Below, one piece after another: positions 15,903 to 26,421 of a DNA stretch of 38,154 nt (positions within the stretch are counted from its first letter, which is position 1; each line of letters opens with the position of its first letter). The stretch covers positions 1 to 38,154 of the forward strand of contig JANQIV010000078.1 of the NCBI GenBank assembly GCA_028282005.1. The letters are read 5' to 3'. A model generated the notes under the pieces. The model saw nothing but the letters and a program-made list of their open reading frames with translations, ran no database searches and was not told where the DNA came from. This DNA comes from Melioribacteraceae bacterium (GTDB taxonomy: Bacteria; Bacteroidota; Ignavibacteria; Ignavibacteriales; Melioribacteraceae). The translations under genes were made by a program, and so were the position numbers.

Positions 15903-18900
15903 ATGGGGAAATTTCAGAATATGTTTTTCACAAAAGAAAAATTCTTCTATTTAATTTTATTAATTTTTTTAGCCGAAGGTTTATCTGCTCAACAGTCAAT
16001 TTTAACTCTTGATCCCTCGTTGGGCTTCAAACCTCTTGGAAAATATGTTGAATTCTATGAAGACGTAGAAGGCACTAAAACAATTGAAGAAATATCTTCC
16101 CCGGAATTTTCTAAGCAATTTACATTAAGTGAACAAGAGCAACTAGCTTTTGGTTTTACCTCTTCGGTGTATTGGCTCAAACTAACAGTAGAAAACCCTA
16201 TACACGATTCATACGAATGGATTCTCGAGTTGGGTTATCCGCTTATTGATTATGTGTCACTTTATGTTCCGACACAAAGTGGGGTTTATGCTGAAAAAAG
16301 AACCGGTGATCAATATTCTTTTGAAAATAGAGAAATTGAATACCGCACTTTTTTATTTAATATGGCCTCAGAAGCTGATGAAATAAAAACATATTATTTG
16401 AAAGTTCAGTCAACTAGTTCGATGAATATCCCGCTGAATTTTTGGAATGAAAAAAGCCTTTTGCACAAAGTTAACACTGAGCTCATAATACTTGGTGTTT
16501 TCTTCGGTTCTGTTTTGGTTATGATAATTTACAGTTTTTTCCTTTATCATGGCTTTAAAGATATCTCATACCTTTACTACATGTTTGTACTTCTCAATTT
16601 AGGTTTTCTGCTTCTTTCGTTAAACGGATTAGCATTTCAATATGTTTGGCCAAATTGGATTTGGTGGGCAAATGTAAACGTACCTATTTTAGTTTTTGGA
16701 AGTTTGATTTCGAATATTCAAGTCAGTAGGTCGGTTCTTTCAATTAATAAAAATTTACCAAAGTGGGATAGAATTTTTGAGGTACTTGTTTATGTATTTG
16801 CGTTGATGATTGTTTTGACTTTTTTCTTCCCTTACAAAACAATGATAATTATAGGTAGTATATCAGCGATTGCAACAATTGTTACAATGTCAATTACTGC
16901 GGGTATAATGGCGGTTTCACAAAAATATAGGCCTGCATATTTCTTTATTGCTGCTTTTACACTTTTCTTTTTGGGTGCCGTATTATTTGCATTAAAATCT
17001 TTAGGAGTAATTCCAAGTAATACAATTACTAATAATTTTTTACAGATGGGTACACTTGCACTGATTCTTGTATTGAATGCCGCAATTCAAGATAAAATAA
17101 ATATCAACCAGAAAAAGATTTTGAAATCTTTAAGAGAATCTGAAAGAGAACTTGAAATAAAAGTTGCAGAGAGAACAATCGAGCTTGAAAAAAAGAATGT
17201 ATTGCTTGAAGAAAGAGCCGATGAGCTATCAGTGATAAATCAATTAACCGAAAAAGTAAGTTCTTCATTGAACATACAGGACGTTATGCAGACAGTATGT
17301 ATGGAGATGGTGAATATTTTTGAGATCAGAAATGCAAGCATTGGAATTTTAGATAAACAAAATACAAAGCTTACGTTGATTGCCTTTCACGCTGCTGATC
17401 AAAACGATGAAGATTTAACAGGAACTGATTTAACACTAGAGGGTTATGATTCTCCAAAAATTGCAATGCAATCAAAGGAACCGCTTGCAATTGAGAATGC
17501 ACAAACAGATGAACGAACTAAACCAATACATGAACTAATGAAACAACGCGGTGTCGGCAGTTTACTTATCGTTCCGTTATATACAAGCAAAGAAGTACTA
17601 GGTACAATCGGAATGCCTGCTAAAGATCCCGATTATAAATTTACGCGGCGTGAAATTGAGCTTGCCAAAACTATAGCTTCTCAGTTAGCTACTTCAATTG
17701 AAAATGCACAATTGTACTCAACAACTCAAGATACGCTTGAACAATTTGAGCTAGCAACTAAAGCTGCAAGATTGGGTATTTGGGATTACAATCCGATAAC
17801 CGGCGACATGGTTGTAAACCAAGGATATGCTGATATACTTGAATATCAACTTGAAGAATTGGAAATAAAATCCAATAGCTGGATTAACCGTGTTCATACC
17901 GATGATTTAGAAAGTGTTAAAGTTAAATTAGAGAAACATTTAAACCGTGAAACCGATATTTATCGCAGTGAGCATAGGCTAAAAACAAAATCCGGAAATT
18001 ATATCTGGATATTGGATATTGGTAGAGTTGTCGAGTTCAATAAAGATGGTTCCCCTGAAAGAGTAATTGGTATTCATATGGATATCAATATGAATAAGGA
18101 AATGGAACTGGAATTAATGAGAATCCACAATGAACTTGAAAGTGCCAAAGAAGATGCGGAAGCTGCTGCTGAAGCTAAAAGTCATTTTCTCGCGACAATG
18201 TCTCACGAGATTAGAACTCCGATGAATGCAATTATCGGACTAACAGCGCTAGCATTAAGGACTGATCTCGATCCGAAGCAGCTCGATTATTTAACAAAAA
18301 TACAGAAGTCGAGTAAAGCATTGCTCGGAATAATAAATGATGTGCTTGATTTCTCAAAAATTGAGGCGGGTAAGTTAAAAATTGAATATGTCAATTTTGA
18401 CCTCGAACAAGTAATGTCAACCGTGTCAAATTTTATATCTCAAAAAGTTTATGATAAAGGTTTAGAGCTTTCTATTAAAATAAGCAAAGATGTTCCGTTT
18501 AATTTAATTGGCGACCCGTTGAGACTTGGACAGGTATTAACAAACTTCTGCAGCAACGCAGTTAAGTTTACCGAAAAAGGTGAAGTAATAATTCACGTTG
18601 ATGTAGTTGAAAAAAGAGAACAGGAAGTTAAACTTCTCTTTAAAGTTGAGGATACGGGCATTGGTTTAACGAGAGATCAAAAGAATAAATTATTCAAACC
18701 TTTTACTCAAGCTGATTCGTCAACAACCAGAAAATACGGCGGTTCAGGCTTAGGTTTGGTTATTAGTAAAAATCTTGCTGAACTCATGGACGGTGAAGTT
18801 TGGGTTGAAAGCAAGTATGGTGAAGGAAGTACTTTTCATTTTACGGGCTGGCTGGGAGTTCAAAAAGAACAAAAAAGAAAAGAATATAAGCCCTCTACTG

Positions 18901-20387
18901 ATTTGCAGAACCTAAAAGTGCTGGTTTGCGATGATAATAAATCCGCTCGCGAGATTTTAAAATATGCTTTGGAATCTTTTACATTTAATGTAACAACTGT
19001 TGAATCGGGAAAAGAAGCAATTGAAGTTTTGGAAAAAGAGAAGGACGAACCATATGAATTAATTTTGATGGACTGGCAAATGCCTTTTATGAATGGATTG
19101 GCTGCTTCTAAAATTATTATGAATAACGAAAATATTAAAACACCGAAGATTATAATGGTTACTGCTTTTGGAAGAGAGGATATTGCAATTGACGCACAAA
19201 ATATTGGTATCGAAGGATTTTTGGTAAAACCGGTTGCATATTCGATCTTATTTGACACTGTGATGGAAGTGTTTGGTAAAGAAATTCGAGCAATCAGTGA
19301 AAAGAAAGAAGAGAAATCATTATATCAAAAAGAAATTGAAAAAATACGGGGTGCGGAAATATTATTAATCGAAGACAATGATATTAATCAGCAAGTAGCA
19401 ATGGAAATGCTTATTGAAGCAGGATTTAATGTTGATATTGCTGAGAATGGTGAAATAGCTCTCGAAATGATAAAAACCTCGGGTCGGCCAAGTAAATACG
19501 ACATTGTTTTTATGGATTTGCAGATGCCTGTAATGGATGGTTACACCTCAACAATAGAAATTAGAAAATTGAAAGATTATGATACTCTCCCAATTGTGGC
19601 AATGACAGCTGATGCGATGACAGGGATTAAAGAAAAATGTCTTCAAATAGGTATGCAGGGTTTTATTTCAAAACCAATTAATCCGGACGATGTCTTCAAA
19701 TCATTGACAAATTGGATTGATTCAGATAAAGTAAGTCGTAAGCAAAAAGAAATAAAAACCGCAAAAGTACAGAAGCAAGAAAAAGTGAATTTACCGAATC
19801 TAAAAAATGTTAACATCAGTGAAGGAGTTCATAGGCTTAGTGGTAATAAAAAGCTTTATGCAAATCTAATTGAAAAATTCTACAAAAATAATTTTGATGT
19901 TATTGATTCGATTCATGCTTCGATAAGAAATGAAAACCTAGAAGAGACAATTAGGCTTGCTCATACAATCAAAGGGGTTGCGGGCAATCTCGGAATGAAC
20001 AACTTGTACGAAATATCAAGACAACTTGAAGAAGAACTGAAAAAAAATAATAATTCCGATGGAACATTAAAATTATTTGAAGAAGAAACTGAGAGCATTT
20101 TAAGCGAAATTAAAAACTGGATTGATTCAAAAGAAGTGAAGAATGAAAAGATTGAAGAAGGCGATTTAGACGAAAAGAAATTGAATTCTTTAATTAAAGA
20201 GTTGAGGAAAATGCTTGAAGAAAATAGTTTTAGCTCACAAAAAAAATTAAATAAAATTTTGGAGTTGAAAGGTATATCAAATTTTCAAACATTGCTTAAT
20301 CAAATTTCAGAATTTATTGAAAACTTTGATTTTGATTCTGCTTTGAAATTACTCAATGAGCTGTCGTTAAAAGTAAATAAAAAATAA
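15903..20387 (+). CDS. hybrid sensor histidine kinase (7TMR-DISM, GAF, PAS, HisKA, HATPase, REC, REC, HPt)
   Basis: This 1494-residue protein holds a complete phosphorelay. A signal peptide (1-29) precedes a DISMED2-type outer domain (about 35-165; [12 protein letters not shown]), seven membrane helices (about 192-395) and a coiled coil. A GAF domain (about 443-595) and a PAS/PAC domain (about 610-735; [15 protein letters not shown]) follow. The kinase core has H768 in [16 protein letters not shown], then N, G1 and G2 boxes ([36 protein letters not shown]). Receiver 1 has D1057 ([11 protein letters not shown]), receiver 2 has D1205 ([11 protein letters not shown]), and the HPt domain has H1354 ([14 protein letters not shown]). 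It probably senses an outer ligand such as a carbohydrate, since DISMED2 domains resemble carbohydrate-binding folds. Two signalling genes follow at gaps of 17 and 13 bases. No DNA-binding output is present. Confidence 0.94.
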   Translation: MGKFQNMFFTKEKFFYLILLIFLAEGLSAQQSILTLDPSLGFKPLGKYVEFYEDVEGTKTIEEISSPEFSKQFTLSEQEQLAFGFTSSVYWLKLTVENPIHDSYEWILELGYPLIDYVSLYVPTQSGVYAEKRTGDQYSFENREIEYRTFLFNMASEADEIKTYYLKVQSTSSMNIPLNFWNEKSLLHKVNTELIILGVFFGSVLVMIIYSFFLYHGFKDISYLYYMFVLLNLGFLLLSLNGLAFQYVWPNWIWWANVNVPILVFGSLISNIQVSRSVLSINKNLPKWDRIFEVLVYVFALMIVLTFFFPYKTMIIIGSISAIATIVTMSITAGIMAVSQKYRPAYFFIAAFTLFFLGAVLFALKSLGVIPSNTITNNFLQMGTLALILVLNAAIQDKININQKKILKSLRESERELEIKVAERTIELEKKNVLLEERADELSVINQLTEKVSSSLNIQDVMQTVCMEMVNIFEIRNASIGILDKQNTKLTLIAFHAADQNDEDLTGTDLTLEGYDSPKIAMQSKEPLAIENAQTDERTKPIHELMKQRGVGSLLIVPLYTSKEVLGTIGMPAKDPDYKFTRREIELAKTIASQLATSIENAQLYSTTQDTLEQFELATKAARLGIWDYNPITGDMVVNQGYADILEYQLEELEIKSNSWINRVHTDDLESVKVKLEKHLNRETDIYRSEHRLKTKSGNYIWILDIGRVVEFNKDGSPERVIGIHMDINMNKEMELELMRIHNELESAKEDAEAAAEAKSHFLATMSHEIRTPMNAIIGLTALALRTDLDPKQLDYLTKIQKSSKALLGIINDVLDFSKIEAGKLKIEYVNFDLEQVMSTVSNFISQKVYDKGLELSIKISKDVPFNLIGDPLRLGQVLTNFCSNAVKFTEKGEVIIHVDVVEKREQEVKLLFKVEDTGIGLTRDQKNKLFKPFTQADSSTTRKYGGSGLGLVISKNLAELMDGEVWVESKYGEGSTFHFTGWLGVQKEQKRKEYKPSTDLQNLKVLVCDDNKSAREILKYALESFTFNVTTVESGKEAIEVLEKEKDEPYELILMDWQMPFMNGLAASKIIMNNENIKTPKIIMVTAFGREDIAIDAQNIGIEGFLVKPVAYSILFDTVMEVFGKEIRAISEKKEEKSLYQKEIEKIRGAEILLIEDNDINQQVAMEMLIEAGFNVDIAENGEIALEMIKTSGRPSKYDIVFMDLQMPVMDGYTSTIEIRKLKDYDTLPIVAMTADAMTGIKEKCLQIGMQGFISKPINPDDVFKSLTNWIDSDKVSRKQKEIKTAKVQKQEKVNLPNLKNVNISEGVHRLSGNKKLYANLIEKFYKNNFDVIDSIHASIRNENLEETIRLAHTIKGVAGNLGMNNLYEISRQLEEELKKNNNSDGTLKLFEEETESILSEIKNWIDSKEVKNEKIEEGDLDEKKLNSLIKELRKMLEENSFSSQKKLNKILELKGISNFQTLLNQISEFIENFDFDSALKLLNELSLKVNKK

Positions 20388-20404
20388 ATCTTTAAGAGGT
20401 ATTA

Positions 20405-20785
20405 ATGGAAAATCCGACTATTTTAATAGTTGATGATGCTCCGGAAAACATTACTATTTTAGGAGAAGTATTATCTGATTATAATCTAAAAGTAACAACA
20501 AATGGTGCTAAAGCATTGGAAATAATAAACTCCGGTACCAAGATTGATATGATTTTACTTGACGTGGTAATGCCAGGCATTGATGGTTTTGAAGTTGCAA
20601 AAACAATAAAAGAAAACCCAGTTCATTCTAATATTCCAATAATTTTTGTAACTGGTGAAAAAGACGTTAATAGTTTTATTCACGGCTTTGAATTAGGAGC
20701 TGAAGACTATATTACCAAGCCATTTGACGCAAATGTAGTTAAAGCTGCTGTGGAAAGGAAATTGGGTGGAACTCAAAGTAATTAA
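20405..20785 (+). CDS. single-domain response regulator (CheY-like receiver)
   Basis: This 126-residue protein is a receiver domain only. The acidic pocket is VDDAPEN (D10, D11), the phosphoacceptor is D53 (ILLDVVMPGIDG), the switch threonine is in FVTGE and the conserved lysine is in YITKPFD. Without an output domain it probably shuttles phosphate or binds a protein target within the relay. It lies between two hybrid kinase genes, with AAGAGG as ribosome binding site (20393-20398). Its sequence is very close to the N-terminal receiver of the next protein (both VDDAPEN, D53 and similar flanks), so the two domains probably arose by duplication. Confidence 0.94.
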   Translation: MENPTILIVDDAPENITILGEVLSDYNLKVTTNGAKALEIINSGTKIDMILLDVVMPGIDGFEVAKTIKENPVHSNIPIIFVTGEKDVNSFIHGFELGAEDYITKPFDANVVKAAVERKLGGTQSN

Positions 20786-20798
20786 AAAAGGGAAGTGA

Positions 20799-22382
20799 AT
20801 GCAGAATGCTACAATTTTAATAGTCGACGATGCTCCGGAAAATTTATCAATTCTTGGTGAGCTTTTAAGTGATTATAGCGTTAAAGTGGCTAAAGATGGA
20901 AAAAAAGCTTTGGAAATTGCGAATTCTTCTCCACAGCCGAATTTAATTTTGTTGGATATTGTTATGCCGGGGCTAAACGGATTTGAAGTATGCAAAAAAT
21001 TAAAGCAAGATGATAAAACATATGATATCCCCGTAATTTTTATGACTTCATTAAATGCAACCGAAGATAAAGTTAAAGGATTAGAAGTAGGAGCAATAGA
21101 CTATGTAACAAAACCGATTCAAGGAGCCGAATTACAAGCCAGAGTTCAAAATCATCTCACTCTTCATTACTTACAAAAGGAAATGAAGATTATTAATAAA
21201 ACCCTTGAAGACCGTGTTAACCAAAGAACTGAAGAATTAAAAATAGCCAAAGAAAGAGCAGAAGAATCTAATAGATTAAAATCTCATTTCCTTTCTTTGA
21301 TGAGTCATGAGTTGCGTACGCCAATGAACGGTATTTTAGGATACTCGGAAATTCTAAGCCTTGAACTTGAGCACTCACATTTAATCGAATACGCAGAAGG
21401 GATTTATGATTCCGGTAAAAGATTGAAAGATACTTTGAATTCCATTATTAATCTTTCGAGACTTGAATCCAATAAAAGAGAAATCTATTTGAGCGACGTA
21501 AACATTGTTGAACGCACAAAAGCTATGCTCAAAAGTCACGATAAAAGTGCAAAAAAGAAAAATATAGCTTTGAAGTTTGCTTCATCAGATGATGAAATAA
21601 TTTCTCAAGTTGACAAGACTATGTTTGATGTTGTTATAAATAACATAATTGACAATTCTATAAAATATACGCGAGAAGGAAATGTAACTGTCCGTATTAG
21701 AAAAGAAAAAATTAAATCTGAAAGTTTTGTATTGATAGATATTGAAGATACCGGAATTGGAATTCCCAAAGATAAATTCGATCTTATCTTTGAAGAGTTC
21801 AGACAAGTTGATGAAGGACAGGGCAGAAACTTTGAAGGTGTCGGATTAGGTTTGGCCATTACCAAGAAATTTGCCCAAAAATTAAATGGGGAAGTTCTAG
21901 TTGATAGCGAAATTGGCAAAGGATCTGTCTTTACTGTAAAACTCCCAATTGAAGATATTGTTGAAATGCCTGTTCCAACTAAAAAAGCAGCAAAATCTAA
22001 AACAAAAGTAGTCGATAACAAAACAATGCTTCTTGTTGAAGATGAAGATATTACAATTAATGTTACAAAACTCTTCCTCAAAAAGTACGGTACACTCGAA
22101 GTTGCAAGGAGCGGTGAAGCTGCACTGGAAATGACAAAGCAGAAACAGTATGACATTATTTTAATGGACATCAACTTAGGCAAGGGATTGAATGGATTAG
22201 AAACGACTAAAAAAATAAGAGAAGATAAAAATTATAAAGACACACCGATTATAGCGGTAACAGCTTATGCTTTGGATAGTGATAAAGAACAATTCTTAAA
22301 AGAAGGTTGCTCGCATTACTTACCAAAGCCATACAATAAAAAAGATTTATACGAAATAATAGATAGCATCTGGAAAAAATAA
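20799..22382 (+). CDS. hybrid histidine kinase/response regulator (REC, HisKA, HATPase, REC)
   Basis: This 527-residue soluble protein begins with a receiver (1-120; D53 in LLDIVMPGLNG, K in YVTKPIQ), followed by a coiled-coil linker, HisKA with H170 (LMSHELRTPMNG), a HATPase domain (about 240-385; IIDNSIKYTREG, DIEDTGIGIP, GVGLGLAITKKF) and a C-terminal receiver (about 405-525; D457 in LMDINLGKGLNG, K in YLPKPYNKK). It has no membrane segment or sensory domain, so its input is probably phosphate from the large membrane kinase or the lone receiver encoded upstream, 13 bases away. No HPt domain is present here; the one at the end of the large kinase could serve. GGGAAG precedes the start. Confidence 0.94.
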   Translation: MQNATILIVDDAPENLSILGELLSDYSVKVAKDGKKALEIANSSPQPNLILLDIVMPGLNGFEVCKKLKQDDKTYDIPVIFMTSLNATEDKVKGLEVGAIDYVTKPIQGAELQARVQNHLTLHYLQKEMKIINKTLEDRVNQRTEELKIAKERAEESNRLKSHFLSLMSHELRTPMNGILGYSEILSLELEHSHLIEYAEGIYDSGKRLKDTLNSIINLSRLESNKREIYLSDVNIVERTKAMLKSHDKSAKKKNIALKFASSDDEIISQVDKTMFDVVINNIIDNSIKYTREGNVTVRIRKEKIKSESFVLIDIEDTGIGIPKDKFDLIFEEFRQVDEGQGRNFEGVGLGLAITKKFAQKLNGEVLVDSEIGKGSVFTVKLPIEDIVEMPVPTKKAAKSKTKVVDNKTMLLVEDEDITINVTKLFLKKYGTLEVARSGEAALEMTKQKQYDIILMDINLGKGLNGLETTKKIREDKNYKDTPIIAVTAYALDSDKEQFLKEGCSHYLPKPYNKKDLYEIIDSIWKK

Positions 22383-22390
22383 TTTAAGCA

Positions 22391-22420
22391 ATGCCTTTGA
22401 GAATTTTTTCCCAAAGGCAT
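22391..22420. terminator. bidirectional hairpin between convergent genes
   Basis: ATGCCTTTG (22391-22399) and CAAAGGCAT (22412-22420) pair perfectly. Inside, after one A-C mismatch, GAA and TTC pair around TTTT. It sits in the 54-base gap between the end of the phosphorelay operon and the end of the YHS gene. No long T-run follows on either strand, so efficiency is uncertain. Confidence 0.6.
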
Positions 22421-22436
22421 ATTTAATGAAAAGGAT

Positions 22437-22982
22437 CTAATTTTCTTTCATCATTTTATCTTTCACTTTACCTAGCTCATCCCAATTCATTTCTGCGTTT
22501 TTAATATAATCTTTTGCATTCTTGTTAAAGGTTTCCGAAACACTTTTGTTGTAGTTCAAATACAGTTTGTTATCAATGATAGTCCAGGCTGCAGGATCAA
22601 TTTCAGCAAGATAATTTTTGCTAACAGCATAAGTGCAGAAGCCACCATACTGAGGAACAAACTTTCCCGGATTTTCTTTGAACATATTTAAATGTTCTTT
22701 GCTAGAGAAATTCCAAGTTGCGTCCATTAATTTGAGCGAATATTTTTCGTTGCCCATAACGGCTTTTCCTATTGTGAAATATGCAACCGGGTCATAACCT
22801 TCAATAGCAATATCATAACTATTTTTGTTTATTTTCATCATTTTGCTGTCGGACATCATGTCATTCATCATTTCTTTCTTTATCGAATCCTTTTTCATTT
22901 TATCTTTTTCCTGCCCGATTGCTTCCGACGATAAAACAAATAACAATACCACTGCGCTTAAAATTATTTTTTTGAAAAGCAT
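22437..22982 (-). CDS. exported YHS-domain protein
   Basis: This 181-residue protein has a signal peptide (about 1-24, LSAVVLLFVLSSEAIGQ), then a charged, methionine- and lysine-rich linker (about 25-53) and a YHS domain (about 55-145). The domain shows IEGYDPVAYF, GNEKYSLKLMDATWNFSSKE and KFVPQYGGFCTYAVSKN. YHS domains are thought to bind metals and often accompany copper or heavy-metal handling proteins. No metal transporter is nearby. The methionine-rich linker might bind copper, but this is a guess. The protein is probably periplasmic. The gene ends opposite the phosphorelay operon and shares its hairpin. Confidence 0.88.
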   Translation of the reverse strand: MLFKKIILSAVVLLFVLSSEAIGQEKDKMKKDSIKKEMMNDMMSDSKMMKINKNSYDIAIEGYDPVAYFTIGKAVMGNEKYSLKLMDATWNFSSKEHLNMFKENPGKFVPQYGGFCTYAVSKNYLAEIDPAAWTIIDNKLYLNYNKSVSETFNKNAKDYIKNAEMNWDELGKVKDKMMKEN

Positions 22983-23073
22983 AAATACCCCTATTTTTTA
23001 ATTATTAATTTGTGATTGTAAATTTAATGTGGAGTTATCACAAATTAATCACGGAAGTATAATGAATGATTAA

Positions 23074-25194
23074 TTATTTATACTTATTCAAAAATTCTAA
23101 AAGTGATTTCCAGTTTTTTTCATCCTCATTCAAAATTGAAGATCCGTGAAATCCTTGTTTAGCCTTAAAATAGACTTTATCATTAGAAGGAATTAATTCA
23201 AATAATGGTTTTGTCATTTCTTCTTCCGCGTCACTTTGACCACTGGCAATTAAGACCGGCTGCTTAATTTCCTTTGCCCATCTACTTACCATTGTTGTAT
23301 CTTCGTCGTTATACTCTCCGGGTGAGTAAGACACCACACCATCAACTTTATCTCTCATTTCATTCGCTAATTTTAAGACATAAATTGAAGTAATGGAAGA
23401 ACCCAATGCAAAAACTTTTCCGCCATAATTATTTTCTGTAACCCAATTAACCGACGCTTGCAAATCTTTGTAAGAATCATTTATCATTGGCCAAGACCTT
23501 TCTCTCCAAGCCTTTGGCTTGTTCCGGTATTGCGGATAAGAATCAATTACTTCATAAGCGCCGTATTTTCTACCTGTTTTGTTATCCACTAATCTTGAAG
23601 CGCGTTCTCTTCCGCCCCAGCGTGAATCCACTGCAAGTACATTGTAGCCTTCACTTTGTAATCGCGGTGCTATCTGTCTGTACTGCCCACGGCTTGAAGC
23701 CGAACGATGAAACAAAATAACCATTGGATTATTTTTGCTTTTTGTGGAATATAAATCAGCAGTTATTTCTAAATCGTCTGTACTTTTGTAAGAAATTGTT
23801 TTAAATGGAAAGTGAAAAGGGTCGTCCGGAAATTTAATTGACAGTTGATTATCGGAATTTATAAGCTCGTCTAATTTTAATAACGACAAACCATAGCCGG
23901 CAGCTCCGTAAAAGTATCCGGTAAACTGTGCGGGTTTACCGCCGTCTGGGAAGAAAGGATATCTTTCCATTTCCCAGTAAAATTGATTTTTTTTTTTCGT
24001 CCCTTTTTTGATTAAGTCATCAATCAACAATTTTGCAAAATTTAGATTCTCTTCTTTTCTGTTGATGTAAAACAAATTCATAAAATAGTCGGCAACGGAC
24101 GCTGTCCCAAACCTTTTATCTCTGTAAAATTCTACTTCGCCGAATTTAACCTCACTTGGTAATCCGGGCATTCCTGTTTGTTTTAAGCCGTCAGCTACTT
24201 TTTGTAGTTTTTCAAAATATCTATAATCATTTGTTACTTCCCAAAGTTTGTAATATAGCCTGGCTGTACCTGCTCCGCCATGTGCCCAGCCAATGTCGTA
24301 TTGACCAAGCCAATGCTCGAGGGGAAATCCGTACGGAATTAAAAAAGAATTGTTTGTTGTATCGGCTATTGATTCCAGATAATTATAGGCTTCTATTGCG
24401 GTATTCAAATAAACCGAATCTTTGGTTGTTTCAAAAAGTTCGGCAAAGAAATACCCGATTCCTGAATTTCCGTGCGAAAAGTTCGGAAGTATAAAATCTT
24501 TATCTTCGCGGAATTTCCAAACCCAGCCTTTTTCAGATTTATCCGCGCGTTCGATTAATCCTGCTGCTATCTTTTTCACAAATTCCAGAGTAGAACTTAA
24601 TTTGTAGTATTTGTAATAATCCAATAAATACAAAGCAGTTCCTGTACTTCCGAAAAGTACATCATTATATTTTCCGTAATTCACTCTGCCGTGTTCTTCA
24701 ATACTAATTTCTTTTAACAGATTTACAATTGCTTTTTCGCCGTCAGCGTATTTCATATCTTCTGTAGAATCATGAAGTTTTCTCAAGGTAAAACCCACCC
24801 CTGACAATCCCCCGTAAAATGTGTGCGGATTTCTTAGAGAATCGGTTCTTTCCTTGTTTTGGGGAATTATTGAAAGTAGATATTCACCACCTTTAATTGC
24901 TTGATCTAAATATCTTTTGTTATTTGTAGAATTATATAATTCCAAAAAGAAAAGAACTTTTCCGGCAACGCCTGATGAAACAGAAAAAGAATAAGCCTCA
25001 GGTTTTAAATTATCATCGGGCCAAATTTTGTCGGGATTATTTTCAGTGGTTGAAATTATCCATTCTGCTGCATCAATTGCTGTGTTTAGATACTCTCTAT
25101 CTCCAGTAGTTCTATTATATATTACTTTATTTTGAGAGCAGTTCACCAAAGACACAAAAAGTAAAAATAGCAAGATTGATTTTGCGTAAAACAT
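23074..25194 (-). CDS. lipoprotein fusing a LanC-like domain to an alpha/beta hydrolase
   Basis: This 706-residue protein starts with a lipoprotein signal (LLFVSLVNC, C19). Residues about 35-450 form a LanC-like alpha/alpha toroid with repeated G-rich turns: YGGLSGVGFTL, LFGSTGTALYLLDYY, NFSHGNSGIGYF (near 240), IGWAHGGAGTARLYY (near 302) and FYGAAGYGLSLLKL. LanC cyclases bind zinc through Cys-Cys-His; here C19 is the only cysteine in the whole protein, so that site is absent and lanthionine chemistry is unlikely. Residues about 470-706 are a dienelactone-hydrolase-like domain with nucleophile S600 (ALGSSITS), acid D in SGQSDAEEE and H in GFHGSS. The toroid may bind a glycan or peptide for the hydrolase. 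GGGGGA precedes the start. Confidence 0.82.
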   Translation of the reverse strand: MFYAKSILLFLLFVSLVNCSQNKVIYNRTTGDREYLNTAIDAAEWIISTTENNPDKIWPDDNLKPEAYSFSVSSGVAGKVLFFLELYNSTNNKRYLDQAIKGGEYLLSIIPQNKERTDSLRNPHTFYGGLSGVGFTLRKLHDSTEDMKYADGEKAIVNLLKEISIEEHGRVNYGKYNDVLFGSTGTALYLLDYYKYYKLSSTLEFVKKIAAGLIERADKSEKGWVWKFREDKDFILPNFSHGNSGIGYFFAELFETTKDSVYLNTAIEAYNYLESIADTTNNSFLIPYGFPLEHWLGQYDIGWAHGGAGTARLYYKLWEVTNDYRYFEKLQKVADGLKQTGMPGLPSEVKFGEVEFYRDKRFGTASVADYFMNLFYINRKEENLNFAKLLIDDLIKKGTKKKNQFYWEMERYPFFPDGGKPAQFTGYFYGAAGYGLSLLKLDELINSDNQLSIKFPDDPFHFPFKTISYKSTDDLEITADLYSTKSKNNPMVILFHRSASSRGQYRQIAPRLQSEGYNVLAVDSRWGGRERASRLVDNKTGRKYGAYEVIDSYPQYRNKPKAWRERSWPMINDSYKDLQASVNWVTENNYGGKVFALGSSITSIYVLKLANEMRDKVDGVVSYSPGEYNDEDTTMVSRWAKEIKQPVLIASGQSDAEEEMTKPLFELIPSNDKVYFKAKQGFHGSSILNEDEKNWKSLLEFLNKYK

Positions 25195-25258
25195 TTTTCC
25201 CCCGTTTATTAAAAAATGAGTTACGAAAATATTGGATTTTCGGCAGGATTCGACCTAT

Positions 25259-26407
25259 CTAATTATTTGACACATTAATTTCAGAGTTAATGTACTCCGA
25301 AGGGGTAAAACCGGTATGTTTTTTAAATGCCCGATTAAAAGAGCTTTTACTGTTGAAGCCTGACTCATAAGCAACATGTAAAAGTGTGAATCTATCTTTA
25401 TCATCCGATGATAAAATCTCTTTAGCTTTTTCAATTCTGAATTTATTAATGTAATCGTAAAAACTAATTCCAAGTTTGATATTGAGGGTTTGTGAAATAC
25501 TATGTTGACTGACTTTTAATTTTTCAGAAAGGTCTTTTAACTTAATTGAATTATTTAAATAGGGTTGCTCATCAATCATTAAGTTGATAAGGCTTAATTT
25601 TATTCTCTCCATTTCGTCATCAGTTATTTTTGATGATTTATATTTGTCGTATTCTTTTTTGAACTGTGGGAATAATCTTTCCGGATATTTTATTGCCGCA
25701 AACGCGATAGAGTAATTTATTATTACAGTAATCAGCAATCTTATGTTTTTTAGCAAATGTCTGCCGGTTTGCCCAAGTTTGATCATTACCAAATAATAAA
25801 CATCATAAATTTGCAGAAGGGCTACAGCAACGAAAAATATTTTCAGCAAAAGCAGCTGATTTTTTCGTGTTTCCTTTGAGCCGTTTAACTCAACAATTTT
25901 ATATTTATAAATTAACACTCCTGTGAAAACCAAATAAGCGATTGTCTGCACTCTTAAAAGAACCGGTATTAAAAGAGCAAAAATATTTGTTTCGCTCGAA
26001 GGGACAAAGTCATCAAGATATGATATCTTTGCTGACCAGCCCACAAATATATATTCACTATTAACAAAGATATAAACTAGAAACGGAATTAGATGAAGTA
26101 AATCAGTTTTCGAAAATTTGATATTTTCATACAATGAAGATCTTATGTAAAAGTAAAATGCCGGTCCCCACAAGTACCATAAACCATAAGACAGGAAAAG
26201 ATAGTGAGGGAAAACTCTGTAAAAATCAATGTGTGTTAAAAATCTTTCGGTTAAAACAGATGTGATTATTAAAATTAGAAAAGCAAGGAGCCCGTTCGAA
26301 AACTGGCTCCCTTTTTTTTGAAAAATTAAAACAACAAAAAGAAGAATGCCCTGCAATGCCGCAGCACCAAAAACGAAATACCATAAATCAATTTGTTGTG
26401 TATTCAA
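25259..26407 (-). CDS. membrane-bound AraC-family transcriptional regulator
   Basis: This 382-residue protein has seven or eight predicted membrane helices in the first 235 residues (for example WYFVFGAAALQGILLFVVLI and FSNGLLAFLILIITSVLT) and a C-terminal AraC DNA-binding domain (about 275-375). The first helix-turn-helix is KLKDLSEKLKVSQHSISQTL and the second covers LLHVAYESGFNSKSSFNRAF, followed by KHTGFTPSEY. It would sense a signal in or across the membrane and act on DNA directly. The start is a TTG at 26407, with GGAGA 12-17 bases upstream inside the end of the DUF1761 gene. Being 14 bases from that gene and 64 from the LanC-like lipoprotein gene, it may control this cluster. Confidence 0.9.
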   Translation of the reverse strand: MNTQQIDLWYFVFGAAALQGILLFVVLIFQKKGSQFSNGLLAFLILIITSVLTERFLTHIDFYRVFPHYLFLSYGLWYLWGPAFYFYIRSSLYENIKFSKTDLLHLIPFLVYIFVNSEYIFVGWSAKISYLDDFVPSSETNIFALLIPVLLRVQTIAYLVFTGVLIYKYKIVELNGSKETRKNQLLLLKIFFVAVALLQIYDVYYLVMIKLGQTGRHLLKNIRLLITVIINYSIAFAAIKYPERLFPQFKKEYDKYKSSKITDDEMERIKLSLINLMIDEQPYLNNSIKLKDLSEKLKVSQHSISQTLNIKLGISFYDYINKFRIEKAKEILSSDDKDRFTLLHVAYESGFNSKSSFNRAFKKHTGFTPSEYINSEINVSNN

Positions 26408-26421
26408 AACGAATTAAATTT

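Noticed and set aside
21605..22183. 192-codon minus-strand frame opposite the second hybrid kinase gene
   Set aside because: It is the reverse of strongly conserved kinase and receiver sequence, is low in complexity (S, F, I) and has no ribosome binding site.
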